From the NCBI GenBank assembly GCA_003427395.1, contig BFEA01000711.1:70715-93019 (forward strand): a stretch of 22,305 nt of DNA. The letters are read 5' to 3'. This DNA is from Chara braunii. Lineage: Eukaryota > Streptophyta > Charophyceae > Charales > Characeae. This document shows positions 11,446 through 21,004 of this stretch, piece after piece. A model generated the notes under the pieces. The model was given only the letters and a program-made list of their open reading frames with translations. It ran no database searches and was not told the origin of the DNA. Within the stretch, counting starts at the first letter, position 1, and each line of letters begins with the position of its first letter. The position numbers and the translations under genes were made by a program.

Positions 11446-11741
11446 GTAAGATGATAATCAATACAATACTCCATAGCTTAGAGGGCCATGGGGTGGCAAT
11501 TTTTTTTATGCATGCAAATGTTTGGGAACATTGGATAGCAGTCGTTGTCGGAAGGCCACAGCTTGCGGGAAGTTGTTGTCAGGTTGGGGATTTGTGTTTG
11601 TTTTGGGCCACGTGGAACCAGGGGCGAAAAAGAATTGGCCTCCTGTTGTCGTCAGGTTGGGGATTTCTTTTCTTTTTGTGCTGTGTGTGGCGGAACAGGC
11701 TTTTTTGGGGGACATAGGAGAAACAGAAAAAAGGAGGCCCG
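11446..11741. other. Start of a putative second intron / downstream non-coding DNA
   Basis: The donor GTAAGA at 11446 follows a codon end (phase 0). Downstream I find no exon with the P-x-x-F, GW or L-x-x-GD blocks needed to finish the second B3 domain. A degenerate duplication lies here: the string GTCAGGTTGGGGATTT occurs at about 11578-11593 and again at about 11650-11665. This stretch may already be the tail of the SINE-like element whose head is at 11912-11995. Confidence 0.4.
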
Positions 11742-11835
11742 CACACAAAGACACATATGCACGCATAGAGGTAAAGCTGTTTCAACCTGCACACAAAGAC
11801 ACATATGCATGCATAGAGGTAAAGCTGTTTCAATC
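11742..11835. repeat. 48-bp tandem duplication (two copies)
   Basis: Two adjacent copies start with CACACAAAGACACATATGC at 11742 and 11790. They are nearly identical apart from a few bases, so the duplication is recent. It lies just downstream (on the minus strand) of the tRNA-like head and may be part of the body of that element. Confidence 0.9.
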
Positions 11836-11911
11836 TTGGATCTAGTCATATGGGTGGAAAAGCGGTTGTTGTTGTGACAGTTTAGAACACACACATCCAC
11901 ACACACACCAG

Positions 11912-11995
11912 TTGCTGGACCTGGAATTTGAACCCAGGCACAGACGTTGAAGCGCCAACAAACCAATGAGCTAACCACTGAGGTAGGCTGGGCCC
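11912..11995 (-). mobile_element. tRNA-derived SINE-like head
   Basis: On the minus strand a box-A-like sequence TACCTCAGTGG (11986-11976) is followed about 41 bases later by a box-B-like GGTTCAAATTCC (11934-11923). The B box sits in a T-arm-like hairpin with CCTGG and CCAGG stems. The D-arm-like part also looks tRNA-derived, but no full cloverleaf or acceptor stem closes, so it is not a functional tRNA. This is the usual 5' end of a tRNA-derived SINE. The body would extend toward lower coordinates through the 48-bp duplication; its 3' end is not clear. An internal RNA polymerase III promoter is implied. Confidence 0.55.
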
Positions 11996-12576
11996 CTGTC
12001 GCAATTTGTGAACATCTTGCAACGAAAATGGGCGGAGCGAATGACAGAAAACCAGATTGCATCATCACATTGAAAGCTAGACGCGCGTGTGCCGAACAGA
12101 AAGCAGAATGCACCAAGTTACACTCCAAATAAGAGCAAAGCAATGAACTCAATTGACAATGTCAGCCCCCATCTCGCCTCCACCATGAACTTATCCAATG
12201 TCGCTCTTCTATATGGCGCTTGTCCCCCCCTGCTACGATCATACACCAACTATACTACCCCAACAATCGGCAGATGCAACGAGGAATACTTCAGCAGCTG
12301 CCCGATATATGTGAAGACATTGCCCTCGCAGTCCTCTCCACACCAGGTCCGTCTCCCTCTCCGTCTCACTCATCCCCTGACTTTTCCCTTCACAGGCACT
12401 ACACCACCGCCCAAGACCGCCACCATCTCCATTGGCATCAAGTGCGAGTAGCCTGGCTATGGCTGCTGCGCCCGTAGCCCTGCTGACCAGCGCCTGTGCA
12501 TGAGCTCTCCTGATTGGCCTGCGCCCGACCTCGCTCTCCAGCAGCACTGTCGCTAAATGCAGCTAGCCAGAATGTG
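11996..12576. other. Intergenic or intronic stretch without a supported gene
   Basis: Short open frames occur (for example around 12220-12477), but they have no recognisable domain and no consistent extension. The stretch 12330-12400 is C- and T-rich. A donor-like GGTCCG at about 12346 and an acceptor-like TTCCCTTCACAG ending at about 12394 are present but too close together for a normal intron. Nothing here can be assigned. Confidence 0.4.
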
Positions 12577-12690
12577 TCCTGCCCTGGTGAGGCACTTTCC
12601 TTTATGGAAGTGCACTGGCTGGCTGGCGAGGCTCTTTCCTGCCCTGGCGAGAGACTTTCCTTGATGGAAGTGCTCTGGCTGGCGAGGCTG
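12577..12690. repeat. 60-bp period tandem duplication
   Basis: Two units start with TCCTGCCCTGG at 12577 and 12637 and share the blocks ACTTTCCTT, ATGGAAGTGC and CTGGCTGGC. They differ at several positions. The surrounding DNA (12540-12800) is G- and C-rich with no convincing gene. Confidence 0.85.
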
Positions 12691-13280
12691 TGTCTGGCCT
12701 GGATGCACGCCCAGTGTCCCAGTGTCTGCGCCCCAGGGCCCTTCCAGAATGTGCCTGGGGCTCAAACTGTACAGGTCCTGAGCCTCAGCATCTGAGGCAT
12801 GAGGCATTTTCAATTCTTGGTCTCAACTTGGTACGAGGAAACCCAGGGAGGTGGACGCCTGTTGTTCTTCTGAAGCCTGGGGCAACGGCGTCTGTCACCC
12901 ACCACGCCCGCTTTGGGGGTCCTCAGCTGTACAACAGCTAGTGGGGTTTTAGTTAGCCTGTCACGCCCCCACTTTATAACTATAACGAATGACTTCTTTT
13001 TCTTCTGCAAGCTGAATGAAAAGAAAATTAAACGGAAATGAAAAGAGGGGCTCTTGCGAAAAGTGTGAAACCTAGGCAGAAACCCTCTCTCAGCGTCTTC
13101 CCTGCAGGGCAGGGGTATTTCAGCAATTCACCCATTCTTGTGAGGCCTGAACTGGTCTCTGAGCAAGGGGGGTATTCTAGCAAGAAACATATAGCATGAA
13201 GTGCACAGCAACGACAACAGAATCAGAGGTACGCTGACATCTTTCATATTTTGATCATACAGGGATATACAGAGGACTTG
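12691..13280. other. Stretch without a supported gene
   Basis: About 590 bases with only short unrelated open frames. The sequence changes from GC-rich (to about 12910) to more AT-rich. I see no domain, RNA gene or clear repeat boundary until the LTR-like block that begins near 13281. Confidence 0.4.
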
Positions 13281-13430
13281 TGTTATGATCCTGGCCAATT
13301 TCGAAGTACACATTCATCAGAAAGTACAATGCTGTCCAATTGCAAAAAGAAATGTGTTACGATCCTGGTCATTCCCAAAGTACAAATTCACAATGAAAGA
13401 CAATGCCACCCAATTGCGAAAGAAATGAAA
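13281..13430. repeat. 74-bp tandem duplication at the end of LTR-like copy A
   Basis: Two degenerate units start at about 13281 (TGTTATGATCCTGG) and 13355 (TGTTACGATCCTGG). They share the blocks AAGTACA, CAATGC, CCAATTGC and AAAGAAAT. On the minus strand each unit ends in GATCRTAACA, a plausible CA end of an LTR, so the duplication may be of the LTR terminus itself. Confidence 0.75.
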
Positions 13431-14668
13431 GCACTTGCAAAGAGATAGAGACCAAAGAAGTACACCAGCAAGACCAAAAACAAATCCCCCTTCTCTCTCC
13501 ACCTTCCTCCTCCTCCTTCACTTCGCCAATCTTATTCTTCTTCCAATAATAATAATAACAACGAGTGGATGAACCAGAATCAATATCCGAAGTTCCCTCT
13601 TACTGCTGACACAACAACAGGTCCACCATAGCTATGGCTTCCCCCCTTCTTCGTTCTCTCTCATGCCTAGGCTATGGCGGACTACTAAGGGCTCTGCCCG
13701 ATGCAAGCAGCTATGTCGCTGCACTCCTGTCCAAAGGACAACCCAAAGCAGCTATGCCGCTGCTCACTAAGCCGCAATGCCCGACTCTGCCTCGAGCTTC
13801 CTTGGTGTGGCACTACCCCAACTGGGGCCTTCCAGATGCAGCGCCCAACAAGGTGATGAAGATGGTGTCCACCATAGCCAGGTAGGTACCTCGCCACCCT
13901 CCTCCTTCGCCCCCTTCTTCGTCCTCCTCAGGCTGGGCTGCTCGCCATAGCCAGGCTGAGCGCCCAGCTGCTCTTGTTGTCCAGGCAGCGTGTCCCAAGT
14001 ACAGCGCTTGGCTCCAGCAGCATGTCGCCAATGTTTGCATACTGCAAATGAGGAGCTGCTTGCTCCTCCCGAAGATATAGCGGCCTACTGGCCTCTTGGG
14101 CGGTGACTTCCCAGGGCGAGCAGCCTCCCCGCAACCAGTACCTCCTCCCTTTCGGAGGGAAACATCATTGCAGGCTCTGCTATCGTCCGGACAGGCCCTG
14201 GACTGAGGCTACTTGGACTGGTACCGGCCTACCTCTAACCTACTGCTACTGGGCCTCTAAACTTTGTCTTCTTCTGCTCGGCCTCCAGTACCCGACACTT
14301 CTACCACTACTTGAGTGGTACGGGCCTACCTGCTACTTGTGTTTTTCGCGCTGTTCTAAGTGTCACGGGCCTAACCCCGCTACTTCAGTGTTTTCTCGCT
14401 GCAACCCTCAAAGTCACGGTCACAGGTAAGTACCGGCCCCGCGGGGCCTTTCAACCAACAAGTACACTTGCGGGTGACACACACACTCAGGTCGACAGGC
14501 ATGCAAACTAGAAGGCACGCATCATGCTTTTTTTGAGCGTATAGCGAATATGACAACACAGACTTGGAAATCACAGCAGAATGCGGGAATCTCAGCAAGG
14601 CATTCATTCCAGCGGCAAATCCCAGAAATCAGCAATGTTCTGAGTCTGTGTTTTGGCGGGTCATTACA
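13281..14668 (-). mobile_element. LTR-like copy A of a Ty3/gypsy family (minus orientation)
   Basis: Read on the minus strand, this block begins TGTAATGACCCGCC at 14668. It is homologous for over 1 kb to copies B (18688-19870) and C (from 19871) on the plus strand. It is preceded on the minus strand by the same polypurine tract and internal end (14669-14735) as copy B, which marks it as a 3' LTR of a minus-oriented element whose body is missing. The terminal dinucleotides TG and CA fit an LTR. The far end is uncertain (13281 or 13355). It contains splice-like and short open-frame sequences but no gene. Confidence 0.65.
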
Positions 14669-14735
14669 CTACCCCCCTCTCAAGAGCGAGGTCCCTTCAA
14701 GCGAGTAACTCATTCAGAGTCGGCACAAAACGCGT
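14669..14735 (-). mobile_element. Polypurine tract and 3' internal end belonging to copy A
   Basis: On the minus strand this reads GAGTTACTCGCTTGAAGG, then ACCTCGCTCTTGAGAGGG, directly before the LTR start. The same sequence precedes copy B at about 18640-18687. The purine-rich end is the usual second-strand primer site of LTR retrotransposons. Homology to copy B stops near 14735, so only the last part of the element remains here. Confidence 0.65.
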
Positions 14736-15130
14736 TTAACTTGACGCAGACTCGACAAGACTCGACGGACGCAGACACAAAGTGGCAAAAGGTCACAAAG
14801 TCGCAGTCTTGAATTCTCGAGCACAATCTTGAAGCCAAGTCGTGCTGAACACAAGCACCGAGGCTGAAAACTTGGTGCTTGTATTGGGCTTGAGTCCGTA
14901 CATAAGTATTGGACTCAAGTACGGTCCTGAGGGCGAAAGTGAAAATGCCTCAGGGTTAGAACTGAAAATTGAAAGTCTGAGAGTGGGTGCCAGAATGTCG
15001 GATGGCTCCAAGTGTCTGAAATCCGAAAGTCCCAAAAAATGGAATTTGGGAACGGGTGCCAAAATGCAGATGGCGCCAACTGTCTGCAATCAGAAGAGCA
15101 GAAACAAAGTAAAATAAAATAAGAAAATTG
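14736..15130. other. Spacer with strong inverted repeats and a 69-bp tandem duplication
   Basis: Two perfect 9-bp inverted repeats lie side by side: ACAAGCACC (14851) with GGTGCTTGT (14874), and CTTGAGTCC (14889) with GGACTCAAG (14911). Further on, a unit beginning GGGTGCCA occurs at 14985 and again at 15054, with about 45 similar bases each. No protein or RNA gene is supported. Confidence 0.6.
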
Positions 15131-15154
15131 TAAAAATAAAAATAAAAAAATACA

Positions 15155-15215
15155 GCAAGTTGCCGAGTGGTAACCCGCAAACCAGCGATCGAGCCCTTGC
15201 GGAGTCCGTAACACC
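15155..15215 (+). other. Possible degenerate tRNA-derived sequence
   Basis: TTGCCGAGTGGTAAC resembles the D-arm / box A of Leu- or Ser-type tRNAs, and GCGATCGAGCCC about 20 bases later resembles box B. A CCGCAA and TTGCGG pair could form a stem around the latter. The unit is too short and has no closing acceptor stem, so it is at best a relic. It lies after an A-rich tract (15105-15150), which could be the tail of a retroposon. Confidence 0.25.
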
Positions 15216-15600
15216 TTGGCTTGGGCTGGTTGCAGTCGCAATGGGAATGGAGCAAGTGGAAGGAGTCACTTCTCATGGTCAAAGATGCTCAATGGAACGA
15301 GTTTCCCGTTCTGTTGGATGAGAAGCATGAATCCTAGTGACTTTTCTCAATGCCATGAAGTTCTGCAAGAAGTGGTGCAAGCACAAGGAGGATGAACAAT
15401 TGTGTTGCCTTCGTTTGTCATACTCATGTGCCTACTACTTTTCCGGCTAGTACCAATTCTACTTTACATAATGTATCTACTTCTAGCACTTCTACTTCTA
15501 CTTCTTTACCTATCACACTCTACTTCATATTCGGTTGCCTCCATTAATAATTTGCGACCTGATCTAGGTGATCCTTTTGCTGATTCCCCACCCCCAGCTG
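15216..15600. other. Region upstream of pol with no recognisable gag
   Basis: This stretch precedes the pol remnant where gag and protease would be expected. It contains a (CTACTT)-like repeat near 15476-15510 and short open frames but no zinc knuckle (CCHC), no protease DTG/DSG motif and no primer-binding site that I can see. It is either too decayed to recognise or is unrelated DNA. Confidence 0.4.
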
Positions 15601-18210
15601 TCCCAACAAACATCCAAAGCCTACTCTACCGACTTCCGAAAGTTCTGGCCGAACCACATGGAGTCCCCACGCGATCGGTCATACATACAGAGTCGTAGGT
15701 GCAGTTCCTCCAAGGGGCTGCGTATACCGCATGAGATCCTGCGAGTTGGATAAACTCCGAAAGCAGATCGATGAGATGATCGAGAAGGGATGGATTAAAC
15801 GTAGTGAATCTGAATTCGGTGCACCCGTTCTATTTGTCCCCAAGAAAGGAGGCAAACTCCGTATATGTATTGATTACCACGATCGAAACCGCATCAGAAG
15901 AAAGGATGCTTACCCAATACTACGCATAGATTATTTGCTTGATGTTGCAGGTGGGTGCAAGGTCTTTTCCATCGACCTCAAGTTACCACCAGATTGAAGT
16001 CGATCATGCAAACCAACACAAGACTGCATTCAAGACACATGATGGGCTTTACGAATTCACCACAATGTCCTTCCGTCTCACAAATGCACCAGCCACCTTT
16101 CAAAGTTTCATGGGCAAGGTCCTCCGTGAATAGATTGGTTGATTTGTGGTTGTATATTTGGATGACATTTTGATTTTCAGCAAGTCGATCAAGGAACACA
16201 TGACGCACCTTGAGGAAGTGTTCACCATCCTCAAGAAAACGCAACTCTATCTCAACTTAGAGAAATCTGAGTTTCAGAGGAACTGCGACATCTATCTTGG
16301 GCACCGGTTGTCTGCTGCAAGCCTTGAGCCTGAGGCAACCAAGGTTGAAGTCATACTCAACTGGCCTCAACCAGTGAACGTCCGCAAATTGCGTTTTTTT
16401 CTTGGTCTTGCATCATACTATCAGAACTTTGTGCCAGCATTTATCTAATGTTGTTCGCTTGTTGTTCAACCTAACAAGCAAAAATGTATCTTACACATGG
16501 GATGCAACATGTGAGATCGCTTTTCAAGCCTTAAAAAAGGCCTTGGTAAGTTATCTTATGCTCCGCATTGCAGATTCCAAACTTCCATTCGTAGTCACTA
16601 CGGATGCAAGCCAGTATGGGATTGACGCAGTGCTGCAACAAGATGATGGTGCTGGCTTGCGGCCACTCAAATACTACAGCAAACGCATGCCCAACGAAAA
16701 GGTAGTCACTTCCACTTACATGCGGGAACTTCTGTCATGCTCGAGGCATTTGAACCATTAGAAGCACTATCTTTGGGGACGTCGTTTCAAGATCTTCTCA
16801 CACCATGAGACCTTGAAATGGATCAAAGAGCAAAGTATCCTGCCCCACACGTTGACTCGCTGGTTCCATGAAATTGATATCTTTGACTTTGAACTGAAAC
16901 ACAAAAAGGGTTGTTATAACCAAGTTGTTGATGCATTGTGTCGCCACCCCGAGTACATAACTTGCCTCGTAAACTCCTAGACCTCCGGAAAAAAACTGAA
17001 GGAGGAACTGGTGGAGCAAACTGTCGAGGATCCGGACCTCAATCCAATCCTTAAGCAGTTGCGAGCTGACCCCAACAATCAGCCTGATTTTCACCAATGC
17101 GACGGTCTTGTTTTCTGACGCTACGGAAAACATGCCCGATTCTGTACCCAACCACGAGCCTCTCCGCAAACACTTCTTGGACTTGGCTCACGGTCAGAGT
17201 GGACACTTCGGCATGGCAAAAACCAACGGAAACCTATTACAACAATTTGACTAGCCTGGTATGAAAGGATCTGCTGAAATGTTTGTGGCTGAGTGTCAAG
17301 TCTGTCAACGACTCAAACCACCCAGACAAAAGCCCATGGGGCTAACCACTTCCAATTCCAAATGGTCCCAAAGAGTCCGTCTCCATTGACTTCACAGACA
17401 TGGGAAAGGTAAGTAAGAATGAATTTTCACAAGTCATTGTGATTGTTGATCGATTTTTCAAATTTCTGAATCTGGTCCAATTACCACTGCATGCCTCAGT
17501 TGAACTTGTGATCCGTGAGTTCCACCAGAAGTACATTCTGCATTTCTGGACCTGCCCTTATGAGTGATCAGGACGCACGCTTCATAAGCATTGAACGGAA
17601 GGACTTCACGCCCCGACTCCCTTGCCTCAAACTGAGCATGACATCTGGTCGACATCCCGAAGCCAACGGCTTGGGTGAGGAGATTAATCAGACAGTGTTT
17701 CAACTTCTTCGTACCTTAATCATTTCGGATCAGGAAACATGGGACGAAGAGTTGTATTCGATCAAGGGGTTGAACAACAACTCCATCCATTCTTCCACCT
17801 GCATGACGCCAAATAGGCTGCATTTCGGTCGGGAGATTCATAATTCGCTCTCATACTTATTCCCCGAACAGTCGGTCGATCTAACACCTGGCAGGCCTGG
17901 CTTCAGCGCCAAGTATGATCGCTTGCTCAAGGTTGCCATGGCAACAATGACCAAGCGACAACACGACATGATCCATCACGCAAATAACAAACACAAACCT
18001 TCGGATATTAAATTGGGAAGTTATATTTGGGTCAAGATGTCTTAATTTTTGGAAGAAGAGGTGTCACGCAAACTTCTCCCTCTCTATTATGGTTCGTGGG
18101 AAGTCTTGGGTGTGATTGGCAATAAAAAGTTCGATCCTTCGTATGTGATTGTTGTGCCACCTCATTTGCGCACGTACCCAATCTTTCACGCAACAAAGCT
18201 GTATATATAG
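15600..18210 (+). pseudogene. Decayed Ty3/gypsy pol (reverse transcriptase, RNase H, integrase)
   Basis: The order RT-RNase H-integrase marks Ty3/gypsy rather than Ty1/copia. RT: FGAPVLFVPKKGGKLR near 15815, the first catalytic Asp in FSIDL (15974), YHQI at 15984, NAPATFQ, and the YLDD box at 16155-16166. RNase H: TTDASQYGI with Asp at 16603, then HYLWGRRF and FDFEL blocks. Integrase: an HHCC finger (LAHGQSGHFG near 17184, CQVC at 17294), then the core with Asp in SIDFTD (17382), Asp at 17566 and Glu at 17677. The tail ends near KLYI, stop at 18208. The frame is broken by about six frameshifts (near 15722, 15980, 16445, 17130, 17345 and 17550) and about eight stops (15696, 16131, 16140, 16759, 16978, 17116, 17252, 18043). 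No product is expected. No chromodomain is seen. Confidence 0.9.
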
Positions 18211-18672
18211 TCAAACAGAGTTGCTTGGTAAACCATAGGTAGAGAGGGAGAAGAGGACAACAAACGAGGGGCTGTGACAAATTGTTTCGTCGAAGTTTCA
18301 CCGGCTCATCAGGAGGCTGAACCCTATATCGTGATGCGCAGACCTTCAAATACCATGAGAACTTCATGCAATCAAACGCGATCACAAGATAGATAGAATT
18401 AAAAATCACACTGGAGAGGGATGTAACAGACAATATCAGGTTCATTTCATGTACCACCAGTTGGACGATCTTTGTTGGATATCCAAGAAAGTGCTGCGAA
18501 GCGCACCTCGCGTTGTTAAAGCATACGAATGACAAATCGCCTCTAATGTTGCACCAAAAAGTTATGCAAAGCTCACTGCTACTGAGTACTCACGAAATCT
18601 CTTTGCTATGTTCGCTTACGATGCGTTTGTCGAGGACTCAGAGTGAGTTACTCGCTCGAAGGGACCTCGCTC
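18211..18672 (+). mobile_element. 3' internal non-coding part of the Ty3/gypsy element
   Basis: This stretch lies between the end of pol and the polypurine tract. It has no open frame of interest on the plus strand. Its last 45 bases match the inverted copy next to LTR A. A 3' untranslated internal region of this kind is usual for long plant gypsy elements. Confidence 0.55.
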
Positions 18673-18687
18673 TTGAGAGGGGTGTAG
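18673..18687 (+). promoter_or_regulatory. Polypurine tract before LTR copy B
   Basis: TTGAGAGGGG lies a few bases before the TGTAATAACCC start of copy B. Its position and composition match the plus-strand primer of LTR retrotransposons, and the same tract is found before copy A on the other strand. Confidence 0.6.
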
Positions 18688-19694
18688 TGTAATAACCCCG
18701 CCAAACACAGACTGAGACATACAACTGATTTTTGAGTTTGCCCATGGAATGAACGCCTTGTTGAGTTTCCTGCTTGTTGCTGAGTTTTCTAACTCTGTGT
18801 GTGTGCATGCTTGCTGGTCTGCATGCCTGTCTGAGTGCTTCTTGACTTGAGTGTGTGTGTATGACCCGCAAGGGCACTTGTTCGTTCAGAGGACCCAAAG
18901 GGCTGGTACTTACCTGTGGCCGTAACATTGAGGGTTGCAGCAAGGAAAACACTCAAGTGGCGGGAAAGAGGCCCGCGACACTTGAAGCAGCAGAAAAACA
19001 CTCAAGTACCACACCAGGTAGAGGTAGAAGTGCCAGGTACTCGAGGCCAAGTAGAAGAAGACTAGAGGCCCACTAGTTATAGGCTAGGTGTAGGCTGGTA
19101 CCAGTGCAACCAGTCTGAGTGTAGGGCCGGCACGGACGATATCAGAGTCCGCAATGATGTTTCCCTCTGAAAGGGAGGAGGTACCGGTTGCTTCGAGGCC
19201 GCACAGCCTGGGAAGTCACTCACCAAGAGGAAAGTAGGCTGCTATATCTCCAAGAGGGGCAAAGTGCACCTCATTATTGGTGTGCAAGTTTGGCGACACA
19301 CTGGTTGGAGCACTGGCTGGAGCAGCACTGCTGGGGAGGAGCAAGGACAGGGGGAGGAAGAAGACCAGGACTAGGAGGGAGGAGCGCCGAAGTTACTTAC
19401 TTGGTTATGGTGATTGCCATCTTCATCACATTGGTGGGCGCTGCAGCAAGAAGGCCCCAACGGGGGTACAACTACACCAAGAAGCTTTGAGGCAGAGTCA
19501 GGCATAGTGGCCTGAGCTTGAGCAGCCATAGCTGCTTGAGTTATCTTCTACACATTAGGGCGAGGCCCTAACAATTTGCCATAGCCTAGGCCTTCGAGAA
19601 GAGGAAGGAGAAGGGTGCCATGGCTATGGTGGACCTCATTTGATACCTGCAGTAGAAGAGGGATTCCAACATTGATTCTGGTTTAGCCATTCAA

Positions 19695-19712
19695 CATTAT
19701 TATTATTATTAT
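19695..19712. repeat. (ATT)n microsatellite
   Basis: About six ATT units inside copy B. A matching ATT run occurs at the same relative position in copy C (about 20966-20980) and, inverted, in copy A (about 13545-13557), so it was present in the ancestral LTR. Confidence 0.85.
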
Positions 19713-19802
19713 TTCTTGATTGAATCAAGGGCAGGAGATAAGGAGGAGAGTGGTTGGCAAAGAAAAAGAGCATTATCATTGGTCTATGTCGGTGTACATC
19801 AT

Positions 19803-19827
19803 CTTCTTCTTCTTCTTCTTCTTTCTT
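19803..19827. repeat. (TTC)n microsatellite
   Basis: About eight TTC units within the divergent right end of copy B. Copies A and C do not show it at this length. Confidence 0.85.
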
Positions 19828-19870
19828 TCTACTCCTTATTTCCCTCTCTCTCCTTTCAAGTTCATTCATT

Positions 19871-21000
19871 TGTAATGACCCGCCAAAACACAGACTGAGA
19901 ACACTGCTGATTTCTGGGATTTGCCGTTGGAATCAATGCCTTGCTGGGATTCCCGCATTCTGCTGTGATTTCCAAGTTTGTGTGTGCGTGCGTGCCTGCT
20001 GGTTTGCATGCCTGTCTTAGTGTTTGTCGGCCTGAGTGAGTGTGTGACCCGCAAGGGTACTTGTTGGTTGAAAGGTCCCGAAGGGCCGGTACTTACCTGT
20101 GGCCGTGACTTTGAGGGTTGCAGCGGGGAAAACACTGAAGTAGCAGGGATAGGCGCACGACACTTAGAACAGCGGGAAAAACACTCAAGTAGCAGGTAGG
20201 CCGGTACCACTCAAGTAGTGGTAGAAGTCTCTGGTGCAGGAGGCCGAGCAGACAACGTTCGCATTTTTAGAGGCCCAGTAGCGGTCGGTTAGAGGTAGGC
20301 CTGTACCAGCCCAAGTAGCCTGAGTCTAGGGCCTGTCCGGACGATCCCTTTGAAAGGGAGGAGGTACCGGTTGCTGGGAGGCTGCTTGGCCTAGGAAGTC
20401 ACCGCCCAAGAGGCCAGTAGGCCGCTATATCTTCGGGAGGAGCAAGCAGCTCCTCCTCATTTGCAGTATGCAAGGATTCACGACATGATGTTGGAGCCAA
20501 GCGCTAGACTTGGGAAGCGCTGCCTGGAGGAGAAGAGCAGATGGGCGCTCAGCCTGGCTATGGCGAGCAGCCCAGCCTGTGGAGGAGGAAGAAGGGGGCA
20601 AAGGAGGAGGGTGGCAAGGTAGCTACCTGGCTGTGGTGGACACCATCTTCATCACCTTGTTGGGCGCTGCATCTAGAAGGCCCCGGTTGGGGTAGTGCCA
20701 CACCAAGGAAACTCGAGGCAAAGTCAGGCATGGCGGCTTAGTGAGCAGAGGCATAGCTGCTTTGGGTTGTCCTTTGGATAGGAGTGCAACGACATAGCTG
20801 TTTTGTATTGTCCTTTGCACAGGAGGGCAAAGCTCTTAGTAGTCCGCCATAACCTAGGTATGAGAGAGGAGGATGAAGGGGGGAAGCCATACCTATGGTG
20901 AACCTTTTGTTTTGTCAACAGTAAGAGGGAACTCCAGGTATTGATTTTGGTTGATCCGCTCATTGTTATTATTATTATTGGAAGAAGAATAAGATTGGCG
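19871..21000 (+). mobile_element. LTR-like copy C, abutting copy B and truncated on the right
   Basis: It begins TGTAATGACCCGCC and follows copy A closely over about 1.1 kb, to the block GGAAGAAGAATAAGATTGG near 20995. There homology to the LTR stops and pol sequence begins within about ten bases. No primer-binding site, gag or RT lies in between. Inside, an approximately 43-bp unit (CATAGCTG...TTGTCCTTTG...AGGAG) is repeated twice at about 20749-20833. Copy C could be a 5' LTR of a second element that has lost most of its inside, or a solo LTR joined by recombination. Confidence 0.65.
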
Positions 21001-21004
21001 AAGA

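Larger units (their letters stand above)
18688..19870 (+). mobile_element. LTR-like copy B, 3' LTR of the decayed Ty3/gypsy element
   Basis: It starts TGTAATAACCCCGCC directly after the polypurine tract and is homologous to copy C (plus) and copy A (minus). Shared landmarks include CAAACACAGACTGAGA, GACCCGCAAGGG, GGTACTTACCTGTGGCCGT and GAGGGTTGCAGC. Similarity by eye is high but clearly below identity, so the copies are not from one recent insertion. It contains ATT and TTC microsatellites near its right end. The next LTR starts at 19871 with no spacer, so copy B probably lost its own CA end or was cut by the insertion of C. Confidence 0.7.

Noticed and set aside
11912-11995. Functional tRNA gene on the minus strand
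   Set aside because: The T-arm and box B are recognisable, but no acceptor stem closes and the A-to-B spacing and anticodon region do not fold as a standard tRNA.
12220-12477. Short open frame with a Pro/Ser-rich end, considered as a gag or B3 exon
   Set aside because: No zinc knuckle, no GW or L-x-x-GD block, and no matching splice phase.
12541-12800. Repeated CTGGCTGGCGAGGC-type sequence, considered as a CRISPR-like array
   Set aside because: Only two units, no unique spacers, and a eukaryotic context. It is a minisatellite-type duplication.
19188-19490. Open frames of about 100 codons inside LTR copy B
   Set aside because: They are not conserved as frames in copies A and C and have no domain, so they are chance frames in repeat DNA.
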